64,000 nt of DNA from the NCBI GenBank assembly GCA_001938995.1, contig MKZN01000006.1, forward strand, positions 142,276 through 206,275, written 5' to 3'. The translations under genes and the position numbers were made by a program. This document shows, one piece after another, positions 1 to 7,809 of the stretch. Source of the stretch: Bacillus pumilus. GTDB lineage: Bacteria > Bacillota > Bacilli > Bacillales > Bacillaceae. Within the stretch, counting starts at the first letter, position 1, and each line of letters opens with the position of its first letter. The notes below the pieces were generated by a model. That model was not told where the DNA came from and ran no database searches. It was given only the letters and a program-made list of their open reading frames with translations.

Positions 1-138
1 ACTGAAAAATCAATGTAAGGTCTATTTTTTAAGAATTCAATGCACTTTCATTTGAAACAATTGCATCAGATGCTCTTCTCTAAAGGTTTCCCGTCCTGAA
101 ATCCCCCCTTTTTTTATCATAGATTAATAGGAAAATAG

Positions 139-168
139 TTGACATTCTGCATGGAAATCACCTAAAAT
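139..168 (+). promoter_or_regulatory. pdaC SigA-type promoter
   Basis: TTGACA (139-144), an 18-nt spacer and TAAAAT (163-168). Transcription would start near 175, giving a leader of about 80 nt before pdaC. Nothing else coding is visible in positions 1-138. Confidence 0.6.
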
Positions 169-186
169 TACAAAAGTGAGACAAAT

Positions 187-203
187 ATTAAAATAATGTT
201 ACA
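187..203 (-). promoter_or_regulatory. putative WalR box downstream of the pdaC start site
   Basis: On the minus strand this reads TGTAAC-N5-TTTAAT, one mismatch from the WalR consensus TGTWAH-N5-TGTWAH. It lies about 12-28 nt after the predicted transcription start, a repressing position. WalR is known to repress pdaC (yjeA) in B. subtilis; the assignment here rests on motif and position only. Confidence 0.4.
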
Positions 204-257
204 AACATAGACCGAATGAATAGAGAATGACCCGTCATGAGAGGAGAACTGAAGGTT

Positions 258-1667
258 GTGCCAGTAAAAGGGAAATGGATGATCATCTTATTTGTACTCG
301 CTATCGTCATGGGAACGGTGGCTTTCTATCAAAATCAACAAGCAAGTGGAACAGAAAAGAAAAATGTAACGCAGGATACGAACTATAAAAACGTGGAAAT
401 CGTCACCCTTGTTAATGACGGGAAATTTATGAGATATGCAGTCAACTATCCTCTTTTTCACCAAAAAGAACTAGATGATCAGATTCAAAGTTATGCAGAT
501 ACAGCATTAGACCGTTTCAAAACGACATTCAGTGAAGCAACAGACATTGACGAAAACAGACGGTTTGAACTGAATATTGATTATGAGTTGGTGCATTATG
601 CGAAGCAATCTGTCGCTATTCACTTTACTACCTATACATATACAGGTCAGCAAAAAGGAACCACTCAAACTGAAACGATCAACTATGATTTTCAAAAAAA
701 AACCTTTCTTCACACAAAGGATTTATTTCAACCAAACTCTGATTATTTAAAGACGTTATCTGACATTACATATACAGAGCTTCAAAAGGATAAAACCTTA
801 TCTAAGGACCAGTCCCTCCTTCAGAAAGGAACAGCCCCTACTGCTCAAAACTTCAGTCATTTCGCCTTAAAAGAGAAATATGTAGAGTTTTACTTCCCAG
901 CTTCTCAGGTCGCTGCAAAGGATCTTGGTCCACAAAGCCTGGCGATCAAAAAGACGTTACTGAAAGACATACTAAAGTCAGAATATATGAATAAAACCAA
1001 AAATCAGAATGAAATCGAAGAACCGAATCCTAAAAGGAAAGCGGTCAAGCTTCCTCAGAAATCAAAGCTTGATCCAAACAAAAAGACCATCGCCCTTACA
1101 TTCGATGATGGACCGAATCCAGCGACAACATCTCAAATTCTGAACGCCCTTAAAAAGAACAAAGGACACGCGACGTTTTTCGTATTAGGTAGCAGAGTAC
1201 AGTATTATCCTGAAATGCTTGGTGACATATTAAAAGGTGGACATGAGATCGGAAATCATTCTTACAATCATCCTTTATTAACAAGGCTCCCTTTAAAACA
1301 AGCAGTCCAGCAGGTGAAGGACACGCAGCTAATGATTCAAAAAGCCAGCGGCTATACACCTACACAATTCAGACCGCCATACGGAGGAACCAATCAAACG
1401 ATCAATCAAGCCTTAGATATGAAGGTGTCCCTTTGGGATATCGATCCTGAAGATTGGAAAATTCGCAACAGTCAGCAGATCACCAATCATGTTCTCTCAC
1501 ATGCAGCAGACGGAAAAATCGTATTAATGCACGATATCTATCCTAGCTCCGCTCGTGCAGCAGTGAAGATCATACACGAATTAACAAAACAAGGATATCA
1601 ACTTGTCACAGTCAGTGAGCTCGAACAATTAAAAGAAGAACGAAATAAACAAACCCCTGTGCATTAA
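258..1667 (+). CDS. pdaC: peptidoglycan polysaccharide deacetylase (PdaC-like)
   Basis: Membrane-anchored or secreted deacetylase of cell-wall glycan (N-acetylmuramic acid in B. subtilis PdaC). There is an N-terminal membrane segment (about residues 7-25), a DUF4163/DUF3298-type region (about 45-245) and a C-terminal NodB domain. The NodB motifs are TFDDGP (281-286), metal-binding HSYNH (334-338), RPPYGG (372-377), DPEDW (396-400) and LMHD (423-426), so all catalytic motifs are present. An in-frame ATG at 237 has no ribosome site; GAGGAG at 241-246 precedes the GTG at 258, which I prefer (469 aa, against about 467 in B. subtilis). The gene stands alone, and its stop codon lies in the loop of the following terminator. 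Function confidence is high; the exact sugar position is inferred from the family. Confidence 0.9.
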   Translation: MPVKGKWMIILFVLAIVMGTVAFYQNQQASGTEKKNVTQDTNYKNVEIVTLVNDGKFMRYAVNYPLFHQKELDDQIQSYADTALDRFKTTFSEATDIDENRRFELNIDYELVHYAKQSVAIHFTTYTYTGQQKGTTQTETINYDFQKKTFLHTKDLFQPNSDYLKTLSDITYTELQKDKTLSKDQSLLQKGTAPTAQNFSHFALKEKYVEFYFPASQVAAKDLGPQSLAIKKTLLKDILKSEYMNKTKNQNEIEEPNPKRKAVKLPQKSKLDPNKKTIALTFDDGPNPATTSQILNALKKNKGHATFFVLGSRVQYYPEMLGDILKGGHEIGNHSYNHPLLTRLPLKQAVQQVKDTQLMIQKASGYTPTQFRPPYGGTNQTINQALDMKVSLWDIDPEDWKIRNSQQITNHVLSHAADGKIVLMHDIYPSSARAAVKIIHELTKQGYQLVTVSELEQLKEERNKQTPVH

Positions 1668-1683
1668 ACACAGGGGTTTGTTT
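1647..1683. terminator. bidirectional terminator between pdaC and the ABC-F gene
   Basis: A perfect 15-bp inverted repeat (1647-1661 with 1669-1683) with a 7-nt loop holding the pdaC stop codon. A-rich and T-rich flanks allow use from both convergent genes. Confidence 0.85.
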
Positions 1684-1685
1684 GA

Positions 1686-3242
1686 TTACTCTATAGATTT
1701 CTTCCGCTTCATTAGCGCTTGAAATGTCTCTTCTAGCTCTAGTGTAGGTTCTATACTTAATCGACTGATCACCTCAGATAACTGCATATCAATCAACATA
1801 AGCTCTTCTTCCTTCTTTGTCACAGCAGGCTTTTCTTCCTTTTGCTTATACTCTTCATATGTGCCGTCAAATGCTTCAATATTCCCTTCGTGCACATGTA
1901 GAATGCGCGTCGCCACTTGCTCGATGAGCCTGCGATCATGGGAGACAAACACAACCGTTCCTGGGTAGTCCTGTAAAAGCCCTTCCAGTGCTTCTACTGC
2001 GGGAAGATCTAAAAAATTCGTCGGTTCATCCAGCATTAGTACATTGGCTTCACTGACAAGCAGTTTGGCAAGTACGGTCTTGACCCGTTCGCCGCCACTT
2101 AACACCCCAACAAGCTTATGCACATCATCCCCACGAAACCCAAGTCTCGCTAAAACCGTGCGAACCACCGGCTCATCTTGTATGGCTTGATCTAGCGTAT
2201 TGGTTAAAATTGATTGATCAAGCTTCAGCTCCGAAAGGTCCTGACTGAAATAGCCGATCTGAATGGCTTCAGAACGAGAGATGTTAGGGTGTCCTGTGAC
2301 AAGCATTTGGAGCAATGTCGTTTTGCCGCTTCCATTTTTCCCAATGATGGCCATTTTATCTCCGCCTCTGATGTCAAAATTCGCCTTCTCCCAAAGCCGT
2401 TTATCACCTGCTCTTCCATCTACATCATGTACACGGAAGATGGTCCGACTGGCTACTTCCTTCATTGTTTGTTGGATCATTTGGATAGGCTGGATGTCCT
2501 TTACTTTCTCGACTTTTTCTAATTTCTCCATCCTTGTTTCCATGGATTTCGCTGTTTTTTGAAGCTTTTTTTGTTTGTTCGCATAGTAGGGCTTTGCAAT
2601 TCTCGGTCCAGACGACTTTACTTTTGGTGACGGTTTTGTTGCTTTGTCTGCTTTTTTCATTTTCTTTTGCATTGCATTCTCTAACTGTTTTTTCTTTAGT
2701 GAGTACGTTTCATATGCTTCGATCTTCTGACGATGCGCCAGTTCTTTCTGCTGTGCAAATTGGGTATAGTTACCCTTATAGGACTTGAGCACCCCTTCAT
2801 CCAGCTCCCAAATCTCTGTACATAACGCATCTAAAAATGCCCGATCATGAGAGACGACAATCACAGCGCCTTGAAAGTCACATAACTTTTTCTCTAACCA
2901 TTCAATATGATCCTGATCTAAATGCGTCGTCGGTTCATCCGCTAATAAGAGGGTAGATGGACGGTTTAAGGCTCTTTCTATATAGGCTTGCGTCATCTCT
3001 CCCCCACTTTGTGTGCCGTTCGCTTTTTTTAACTGCGGAAGCAGCGTACTGGTTGTCGTTGCAGCAAACATTCCACTGTCTGGCGTTTCTTGACCAGCCA
3101 GTACATGTAACAACGTTGTTTTTCCACTGCCATTCATGCCAACAAGACCAATGCGATCACCTTGATGGATGACAAGCTCATCGATATCAAATAACAACCG
3201 ATCTTTTCGAAACACCTTTAATTGATTGGCTTTGACTAACAT
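1686..3242 (-). CDS. ABC-F ribosomal protection ATPase, Msr/Vga type
   Basis: Soluble twin-ATPase without membrane segments. ABC-F proteins of this kind bind the ribosomal E site and displace PTC-targeting drugs. The first cassette has GMNGSGKTT, a compact stretch leading to SGGEMTQ, and LLLADEPTTHLD. A lysine-rich interdomain linker follows, then the second cassette with GKNGSGKTT, LSGGERVKT and LMLDEPTNFLD. The very short distance between Walker A and signature in cassette 1, together with ADEPTTHLD, resembles Msr(A)/Vga(A) rather than housekeeping ABC-F proteins. The frame stays open to 3332, but AGGGGAGG stands just before the ATG at 3242, giving 518 aa. A 300-nt leader with an intrinsic terminator precedes it, as expected for drug-inducible members. 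The drug spectrum (macrolide, lincosamide, streptogramin A or pleuromutilin) cannot be read from sequence. Confidence 0.85.
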   Translation of the reverse strand: MLVKANQLKVFRKDRLLFDIDELVIHQGDRIGLVGMNGSGKTTLLHVLAGQETPDSGMFAATTTSTLLPQLKKANGTQSGGEMTQAYIERALNRPSTLLLADEPTTHLDQDHIEWLEKKLCDFQGAVIVVSHDRAFLDALCTEIWELDEGVLKSYKGNYTQFAQQKELAHRQKIEAYETYSLKKKQLENAMQKKMKKADKATKPSPKVKSSGPRIAKPYYANKQKKLQKTAKSMETRMEKLEKVEKVKDIQPIQMIQQTMKEVASRTIFRVHDVDGRAGDKRLWEKANFDIRGGDKMAIIGKNGSGKTTLLQMLVTGHPNISRSEAIQIGYFSQDLSELKLDQSILTNTLDQAIQDEPVVRTVLARLGFRGDDVHKLVGVLSGGERVKTVLAKLLVSEANVLMLDEPTNFLDLPAVEALEGLLQDYPGTVVFVSHDRRLIEQVATRILHVHEGNIEAFDGTYEEYKQKEEKPAVTKKEEELMLIDMQLSEVISRLSIEPTLELEETFQALMKRKKSIE

Positions 3243-3273
3243 CCAATCCTCCCCTTTCGTATCAGGAGACATG

Positions 3274-3303
3274 AAAAAGCCTCCCATTCTCAGAATAGGA
3301 GGC
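3274..3303 (-). terminator. leader terminator (attenuator) of the ABC-F gene
   Basis: The transcript can form a 10-bp hairpin (3303-3294 with 3288-3279, one G-U) followed by five U residues, ending about 30 nt before the start codon. It lies downstream of the promoter and upstream of the ribosome site, so it must be read through for expression. Confidence 0.8.
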
Positions 3304-3515
3304 AAAATGGTGTACACAAATAAGCGCATCAAAACAGAATCCCGTGCAGATGTTCAAAGCTGTAGCACGCATCTCCGTATCAATGACCTCATTTATTGGT
3401 TCCCAAGCTGTACCATCCTATTCTGAAGCGAAAAAATGAAAACACAGCAAACACGGGAAAACATTCCGTTTGCTCACTGCCCTCGTTGTTTCATTTTGCT
3501 TACAGGTCATAGGAT
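3290..3515 (-). promoter_or_regulatory. candidate antiterminator and upstream short ORF in the ABC-F leader
   Basis: Leader segment 3426-3416 is perfectly complementary over 11 nt to 3300-3290, the 5' arm of the terminator, so the two structures are mutually exclusive. A further upstream segment (3515-3509) can pair over 7 nt with 3421-3415 and would release the terminator. A seven-codon ORF (3416-3393, peptide MVQLGNQ) begins at the antiterminator arm, but its ribosome site is weak. Longer leader ORFs also exist, so the sensing ORF is uncertain. The region 3243-3770 holds no other gene. Confidence 0.55.
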
Positions 3516-3561
3516 TAGTACTTCATTGCATTGGGTCACCCTTCCGTCATTTGTTATGTTT

Positions 3562-3590
3562 ACGATAAAAGATTGGTTATTTCTTGTCAA
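3562..3590 (-). promoter_or_regulatory. SigA-type promoter of the ABC-F gene
   Basis: TTGACA (3590-3585), 17-nt spacer, TATCGT (3567-3562). This predicts a leader of roughly 310 nt. Confidence 0.6.
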
Positions 3591-3756
3591 GTTGAAAAAT
3601 TATCCGCTCGGGACGGATCAGCTGGGAAGATGCGTATTGTTTCGGCTTTTATATGGCATTCGTACCTTCCATATGTACCCCCATTTTCACTTTGTCGTAA
3701 TGATTACGAATTGAATAGCAACATACAGAAATGGGAAATACAACGTCTTTTTTTTA

Positions 3757-3788
3757 CGAAAAAAACAGACTCAAGATTGAGTCTGTTT
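3757..3788 (-). terminator. terminator of the glycosyltransferase gene
   Basis: An 11-bp perfect stem (3788-3778 with 3773-3763) followed by a run of U on the minus-strand transcript. It overlaps the stop codon of the gene. Confidence 0.8.
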
Positions 3789-4940
3789 CGCTTGGATTAA
3801 TCCGTCAATCACACGCAATGCTTTTTCTGTTCCACCTGCTGTTTGGAAGCTTTCTTGAATGCGTTCAATCCCCGCTCGATAAGTGTTATTTGCCAGCACA
3901 GAGATCACTGTATCTCTTAGCTGTTTCGCTGTGAGTTGTTCCTTATCAAGTGCACGAGCAGCTGATAACTCTGTCAACCTTTTGGCGACCATCGGCTGAT
4001 CTTTGTCATGCGGAATGACGACCATTGGGACGTGATAATGTATGGCTTCGTTGACGCTGTTCATACCGCCATGAGTCACAAACACATCTGCATATTCAAG
4101 CACTTCAAGCTGCGGTACGTAAGGCTCAATGATAAAATGAGATGGCGCTTCTTTCATTAGGGACATGTCAATCTTGTCACCAGTTGCCATGACCACTTTT
4201 CCATCAAAATCTGCAAAGGCGTCTATACACAAATTAAAGAACGCCTCAGTATCACCAAGAACCGTGCCCATTGAGATAAAAACGACCCGTTCATGTTCAA
4301 GTGCTTCTAACGGAAAATGGTGCTGATCTGCCCTTTTTGGAAAACTTGGACCAATGAAGACAAACGCATCATTCAAAGCATCAACAGACGGCTGAAAATA
4401 ATCGCTTGTATAGACAATATTCAGTTCTCCGCGGTTTTTCATAAATTGCATCAAATGCTTTGGTGCGACTCCAAATCGTTCATTTATTTCTTCTATCAGA
4501 TGAGCGGCTTTCTCATCCTTTCTATACAAAGGTGTCTGGAAATGCGCCTCCTCTAACACAAAAGATGGATTAGAGCCGATGCCTGGAATCTGTAAATAAT
4601 CTCGCACAAGCTCGCCTGCCCCAAACATATCGTAATAGACCAAATCAAATGTATGCTGACGAGAAAGTGTGTCCACCAGTTCCAAAATATCTAATGATGT
4701 TTGCAGCATGGCATGAAAGAATGGCTGCATTGAATCTAGTTCCCCTTCATTCACACTTAAAGTGCGAATATAATCTGGGTGTATATGTACTTGTGCGCCT
4801 AAGCGTTGCAATCGTTCTTGGTAATGTTCCGTTGTCACCGCATGAACCTCATCACCTCGATCTGTCCATGCTTTTACCATCCCTAAAACTGGGTTCACAT
4901 GCCCTTCAGCTGGGAAGTTAATCAATAATATTTTCGTCAC
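3771..4940 (-). CDS. UDP-sugar glycosyltransferase, macrolide-glycosyltransferase family (YjiC-like)
   Basis: GT1-type enzyme of the GT-B fold that moves a sugar from UDP-sugar to a small hydrophobic acceptor. The N-terminal acceptor domain begins with INFPAEGHVNP. The C-terminal donor domain carries the HGGMNSVNEA signature and PHDKDQP, the usual contacts to the nucleotide and sugar. It belongs with Bacillus YjiC/YojK/YdhE, which glucosylate flavonoids, macrolides and other phenolics in vitro; the natural substrate is unknown. The chosen start is the GTG at 4940, preceded by AAGGAGG (389 aa); the frame is open further upstream but without a ribosome site. It is transcribed alone, toward the ABC-F gene but separated from it by its own terminator. 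A resistance role is possible but unproven. Confidence 0.8.
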   Translation of the reverse strand: MTKILLINFPAEGHVNPVLGMVKAWTDRGDEVHAVTTEHYQERLQRLGAQVHIHPDYIRTLSVNEGELDSMQPFFHAMLQTSLDILELVDTLSRQHTFDLVYYDMFGAGELVRDYLQIPGIGSNPSFVLEEAHFQTPLYRKDEKAAHLIEEINERFGVAPKHLMQFMKNRGELNIVYTSDYFQPSVDALNDAFVFIGPSFPKRADQHHFPLEALEHERVVFISMGTVLGDTEAFFNLCIDAFADFDGKVVMATGDKIDMSLMKEAPSHFIIEPYVPQLEVLEYADVFVTHGGMNSVNEAIHYHVPMVVIPHDKDQPMVAKRLTELSAARALDKEQLTAKQLRDTVISVLANNTYRAGIERIQESFQTAGGTEKALRVIDGLIQAKQTQS

Positions 4941-5151
4941 ACTACGTCCCTCCTTATTGTCAATTCCCTTCCATGTTAACCACATACAGGCAACAGGCTC
5001 AACAAATACGCCTGAAAAGGAAGAAAATGAGTCTTATGACCAATATTTTAAGAGGGTTCAAGTAAAAAAGACAATGCCTCATGTGAACAGATTTGTCTTT
5101 TTTCGTTCATGAATGAAACTTCATCTGTTTGGGCTGAATATCCACAAAACA

Positions 5152-5178
5152 CAAAAAACCCTCTCTAACAGGAGAGGA
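5152..5178 (-). terminator. terminator downstream of tRNA-Arg
   Basis: A 6-bp stem (5177-5172 with 5165-5160) followed by six U residues, about 30 nt after the tRNA 3' end. Confidence 0.7.
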
Positions 5179-5206
5179 TGTCATCTGGACTTATCAAGAT
5201 TGAATA

Positions 5207-5282
5207 CGCGCTCGGAGGGATTCGAACCCCCGGCAGACGTGGTACCGGAAACCACCGCTCTATCCGACTGAGCTACGAGCGC
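5207..5282 (-). tRNA. tRNA-Arg (anticodon CCG)
   Basis: A full cloverleaf on the minus strand: 7-bp acceptor GCGCTCG/CGAGCGC, D arm GCTC/GAGC, anticodon stem GTGGT/ACCAC with loop TTCCGGT (anticodon CCG), and a T arm with GGTTCGAATCC. The 3' CCA is not encoded. A tRNA-Arg next to clpP is also found in B. subtilis. Confidence 0.95.
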
Positions 5283-5361
5283 ACGATATGCTTTTTGAAC
5301 GTCAGCATATCAAATTATAAGGGAAATGCTACAAGAAAGCAATGATATTCTAATGACGTAA

Positions 5362-5395
5362 TAAAAAGAAGTCTGCACCAAAACGATGCAGACTT
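5362..5395 (-). terminator. terminator of the TM2 gene
   Basis: A 9-bp stem (5395-5387 with 5377-5369) followed by a short U-rich tail on the minus strand. Confidence 0.7.
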
Positions 5396-5401
5396 ATCTA
5401 T

Positions 5402-5710
5402 TTATACCATTTTGACAGATTGTATAATTTTTCTTTCAGTGTCTGCATTTACTTCATCAACTGTTTTGACAAGACAGATGATGCCATCAATAAACGGCCA
5501 AATGAATAGTGTCAACCATCCTAGCAGAAGCATGGTCACGGCATATCCTTTCTTTTCATCTAAATAAAAACGATGAATCGCAATGGCTCCAAGGAACCAC
5601 CATAAAAGAAATACAACTAATTTCGACTTTTTTTTGGCTTGAAGCTCAGTTGATACAACAATACGTTGTTGATCAGTCAAACCACTTTTTTCTAAAAGTA
5701 GATCCTCCAC
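5402..5710 (-). CDS. TM2 domain membrane protein
   Basis: Small membrane protein of 102 aa. A hydrophilic N-terminus with a KKKSK patch is followed by two membrane segments (about residues 30-47 and 58-80). Between them is the loop HRFYLDEKKGYA, which with the Gly/Trp-rich first helix is typical of the TM2 domain (PF05154). The GTG at 5710 has AAGGAGG just upstream. No enzymatic motif is present and the function of bacterial TM2 proteins is not established. It appears to be monocistronic with its own terminator. Confidence 0.75.
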   Translation of the reverse strand: MEDLLLEKSGLTDQQRIVVSTELQAKKKSKLVVFLLWWFLGAIAIHRFYLDEKKGYAVTMLLLGWLTLFIWPFIDGIICLVKTVDEVNADTERKIIQSVKMV

Positions 5711-5868
5711 TTTTCCTCCTTCTTTCTGACTATAAATAATAACGATATAGGTAATATTACCTCATAACAGAACATATTACCATATTTAATTAAAACTTTT
5801 CCAAGGTTTAAGAAAAAGAATTTTGGGAAAAATAACATGTGGCTGTCGAATTTTTTGACAGCGTTTTG

Positions 5869-5898
5869 TTTGACCTTTATTGACCAAAAATGTATCAT
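5869..5898 (+). promoter_or_regulatory. clpP promoter with CtsR operator
   Basis: TTGACC (5870-5875), 17-nt spacer, TATCAT (5893-5898). The segment 5869-5885 reads on the other strand as GGTCAAT-AAA-GGTCAAA, the CtsR heptad direct repeat. It covers the -35 element, so CtsR would block the polymerase until heat or other protein stress. Confidence 0.8.
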
Positions 5899-5937
5899 TA
5901 CATTACATACTTACCTATAAGGTGAAGGAGGAACATT

Positions 5938-6534
5938 ATGAATTTAATACCTACAGTCATTGAGCAAACAAATCGTGGGGAAAGAGCTTACGACATTTAT
6001 TCTCGTCTTTTAAAAGACCGTATTATCATGCTTGGTTCTGCGATCGATGACAATGTTGCCAACTCCATCGTGTCACAGCTTCTGTTCTTAGAAGCCGAGG
6101 ACCCAGAAAAAGATATCTCTATCTACATTAACAGCCCTGGCGGATCTATCACAGCTGGTATGGCCATTTACGATACGATGCAATTTATCAAACCAAAGGT
6201 GTCAACAATTTGTATTGGTATGGCTGCATCAATGGGTGCGTTCCTGCTTGCTGCTGGAGAAAAAGGTAAGCGTTATGCCCTTCCAAACAGTGAAGTGATG
6301 ATTCACCAACCACTTGGTGGTGCCCAAGGTCAAGCAACGGAAATTGAAATCGCGGCAAAACGAATCCTTTCTTTACGCGATAAACTGAACCATATCCTCG
6401 CTGAGCGTACTGGTCAGCCAATTGAACTGATTGAGCGCGATACTGATCGTGACAACTTCAAAACAGCGGAAGAAGCACTAGAATACGGACTCATCGACAA
6501 AGTGTTGACCCGTAATTCAGATGAACAAAAATAA
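5938..6534 (+). CDS. clpP: ATP-dependent Clp protease proteolytic subunit
   Basis: Serine peptidase that assembles into a tetradecameric barrel and degrades proteins fed by ClpX, ClpC or ClpE. It is 198 aa long with the catalytic triad Ser98 (in MAASMGAF), His123 (in MIHQPLGG) and Asp172. The start has AAGGAGG seven nt upstream. It is a single-gene unit under a CtsR-controlled promoter, between the tRNA-Arg/TM2 region and the convergent LOG gene, and ends in a bidirectional terminator. Length and motifs match B. subtilis ClpP. Confidence 0.98.
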   Translation: MNLIPTVIEQTNRGERAYDIYSRLLKDRIIMLGSAIDDNVANSIVSQLLFLEAEDPEKDISIYINSPGGSITAGMAIYDTMQFIKPKVSTICIGMAASMGAFLLAAGEKGKRYALPNSEVMIHQPLGGAQGQATEIEIAAKRILSLRDKLNHILAERTGQPIELIERDTDRDNFKTAEEALEYGLIDKVLTRNSDEQK

Positions 6535-6539
6535 TATGA

Positions 6540-6580
6540 CACAAAAAACCGTCTGCTCCTTGAACAGTCGGTTTTTTGTG
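6540..6580. terminator. bidirectional terminator between clpP and yvdD
   Basis: A 16-nt inverted repeat (6540-6555 with 6565-6580, one mismatch) flanked by A and T runs. Confidence 0.8.
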
Positions 6581-6591
6581 TTGAAAACACG

Positions 6592-7170
6592 CTAAGACAG
6601 CTCCGTCCATTTCTGCTGAAGAGATGGTGTTTGATAAGAAGCCATCTGCGTGATTAATTCCTTCGGTTCGCTGGAAGCATGTAGCAATTGGAGGTGTGAT
6701 TCATTCGAAAAACCTTCTTGTATACTAAACTTCACCATGTCAATGAGCGAATTGAAATAGTCATTCACTTGATATAAGCCGATTGGCTTTTGGTGAATGC
6801 CGATTTGAGCCCAGCATAGCACTTCAAATAATTCTTCATATGTACCAAAGCCGCCTGGCATCGCAATAAATCCATCAGCCAGCTCACTCATTTTCGCTTT
6901 TCGTTCATGCATTCCTGTTACTTCGATTAATTCTGTCAGCTCTTGATGCACAACTTCTCCTCTAAAAAGCCCCTTAGGCATAACCCCAATGACTTGTCCA
7001 CCATGTCTTAAGACTTCATCTGCAATGACACCCATCAATCCAATTCGTGAACCGCCGTATACAAGACGGATGTCTTGCTCTGCCATATAAGTCCCCAGCT
7101 CTACAGCCTTTTCTTTGTAGACGTCCTTCACGCCTGGATTCGAACCAGCAAACACACAAATCGTTTTCAT
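6592..7170 (-). CDS. yvdD: LOG family protein (nucleoside 5'-monophosphate phosphoribohydrolase-like)
   Basis: Rossmann-fold protein of the TIGR00730/LOG family, once misannotated as lysine decarboxylase. Relatives cleave cytokinin-type or other nucleoside monophosphates to base and ribose phosphate. The diagnostic PGGFGTYEE motif lies near residue 95 and the GGSRIGLMG loop near residue 45. I choose the ATG at 7170 (192 aa, MKTICVFAG), with GGAG nine nt upstream; the frame continues to 7209 without support. It is divergent from the MazG-like gene and convergent with clpP, as in B. subtilis. The in vivo substrate is unknown. Confidence 0.85.
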   Translation of the reverse strand: MKTICVFAGSNPGVKDVYKEKAVELGTYMAEQDIRLVYGGSRIGLMGVIADEVLRHGGQVIGVMPKGLFRGEVVHQELTELIEVTGMHERKAKMSELADGFIAMPGGFGTYEELFEVLCWAQIGIHQKPIGLYQVNDYFNSLIDMVKFSIQEGFSNESHLQLLHASSEPKELITQMASYQTPSLQQKWTELS

Positions 7171-7253
7171 CAAAACAGCTCCATCTCTCTCTATGATTTC
7201 TTCACCCACTCATTCTACTATAATGATTTCTAAAAAAACAGCCGCTTCTTCTA

Positions 7254-7288
7254 TATATAGTGTAAAATCAAAAGGTGCACACTATATA
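7254..7288. repeat. 10-bp inverted repeat before yvdC
   Basis: TATATAGTGT (7254-7263) and ACACTATATA (7279-7288), perfect, 15 nt apart, ending 18 nt before the ATG. TATAAT at 7219-7224 could be a -10 for yvdC, which would place the repeat in the 5' untranslated region or make it an operator. Its role is unknown. Confidence 0.5.
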
Positions 7289-7306
7289 AGGAGCTGTATA
7301 AAGAGA

Positions 7307-7636
7307 ATGCAAACAAATGAGATGGAGAAATGGATCAAGGATTTTTACAAAAAGAGAAATTGGACAGAATACGGACCGTTTATCCGGTTAGGGTTCCTGA
7401 TGGAAGAAACAGGAGAACTCGCTCGTGCTGTTAGAACCATCGAGATCGGACGTGACCGGCCTGATGAACAAAAACAAAAGTCATCTGAGTTGAAGAAAGA
7501 ACTCGTTGAAGAAATGGGAGATGTATTAGCGAATCTACTTATTTTAGCCGATCTCTATGATGTCACAGTAGAAGAGATCTTCTCCTCTCATCAACAGAAA
7601 CTCACAAAGCGTTTTTCAGAACTGAAAAGCACGTGA
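7307..7636 (+). CDS. yvdC: MazG-like nucleotide pyrophosphohydrolase family protein
   Basis: Small all-alpha protein of about 109 aa. It carries the EEXXE-type metal-binding helices of MazG/dUTPase-like proteins: LMEETGELARA and, 40 residues later, ELVEEMGDVLANLL. Such proteins hydrolyse (d)NTPs or modified nucleotides to the monophosphate and PPi. The start is not certain: the ATG at 7307 gives the B. subtilis-like N-terminus, but the best ribosome site (AAGGAG at 7289) is 12 nt away and AAAGAG at 7300 is closer. It is divergent from yvdD, and its stop codon lies in the terminator stem. Confidence 0.8.
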   Translation: MQTNEMEKWIKDFYKKRNWTEYGPFIRLGFLMEETGELARAVRTIEIGRDRPDEQKQKSSELKKELVEEMGDVLANLLILADLYDVTVEEIFSSHQQKLTKRFSELKST

Positions 7637-7656
7637 CCACATTGTCACGTGCTTTT
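7625..7656. terminator. terminator after yvdC
   Basis: A 13-bp perfect stem (7625-7637 with 7644-7656), loop of 6, followed by T residues. It also closes the decayed minus-strand remnant next to it. Confidence 0.85.
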
Positions 7657-7664
7657 TTCCACCT

Positions 7665-7808
7665 TTATAGATGCTGTGGTGAGATATCATCTGTTCGTTC
7701 AAAGAAATGCTGTTTTCCAATATGATGGAAAAGACCTGTTCGACGCAAAAGCTCTTTCGGCTGTGATTGAAGTCCGACAATCAACAGCCTACCATTAACC
7801 GATTGGAG
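7665..7808 (-). pseudogene. remnant of a SulP-type anion transporter (C-terminal STAS end, yvdB-like)
   Basis: Translating 7808-7665 on the minus strand gives 47 residues (LQSVNGRLLIVGLQSQ... ending SPQHL) before TAA. This looks like the last part of a STAS domain, as at the C-terminus of SulP permeases. In B. subtilis yvdB (SulP) follows yvdA (carbonic anhydrase) at this place. The transporter domain and start are missing, and the remnant directly abuts a broken carbonic anhydrase in another frame. No function is expected. Confidence 0.65.
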
Positions 7809-7809
7809 A

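Noticed and set aside
1..138. Possible end of an upstream gene at the left edge.
   Set aside because: No frame with family resemblance and no terminator; appears to be plain AT-rich intergenic DNA.
2214..2788. Several plus-strand open frames of 80-100 codons inside the ABC-F gene.
   Set aside because: They lie antisense to a well-supported gene, lack ribosome sites and show no domain.
3440..3480. A possible second hairpin with a U-rich tail in the ABC-F leader (arms AGCAAAC/GTTTGCT).
   Set aside because: The stem has a two-base bulge and the U-run starts several bases after it; kept only as a possibility, not as a terminator call.
5068..5103. An 11-bp inverted repeat with A and T tails between the glycosyltransferase gene and tRNA-Arg, looking like another terminator.
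   Set aside because: The loop is 18 nt, the tRNA already has a better terminator at 5152-5178, and no transcript clearly needs it; not listed as a feature.
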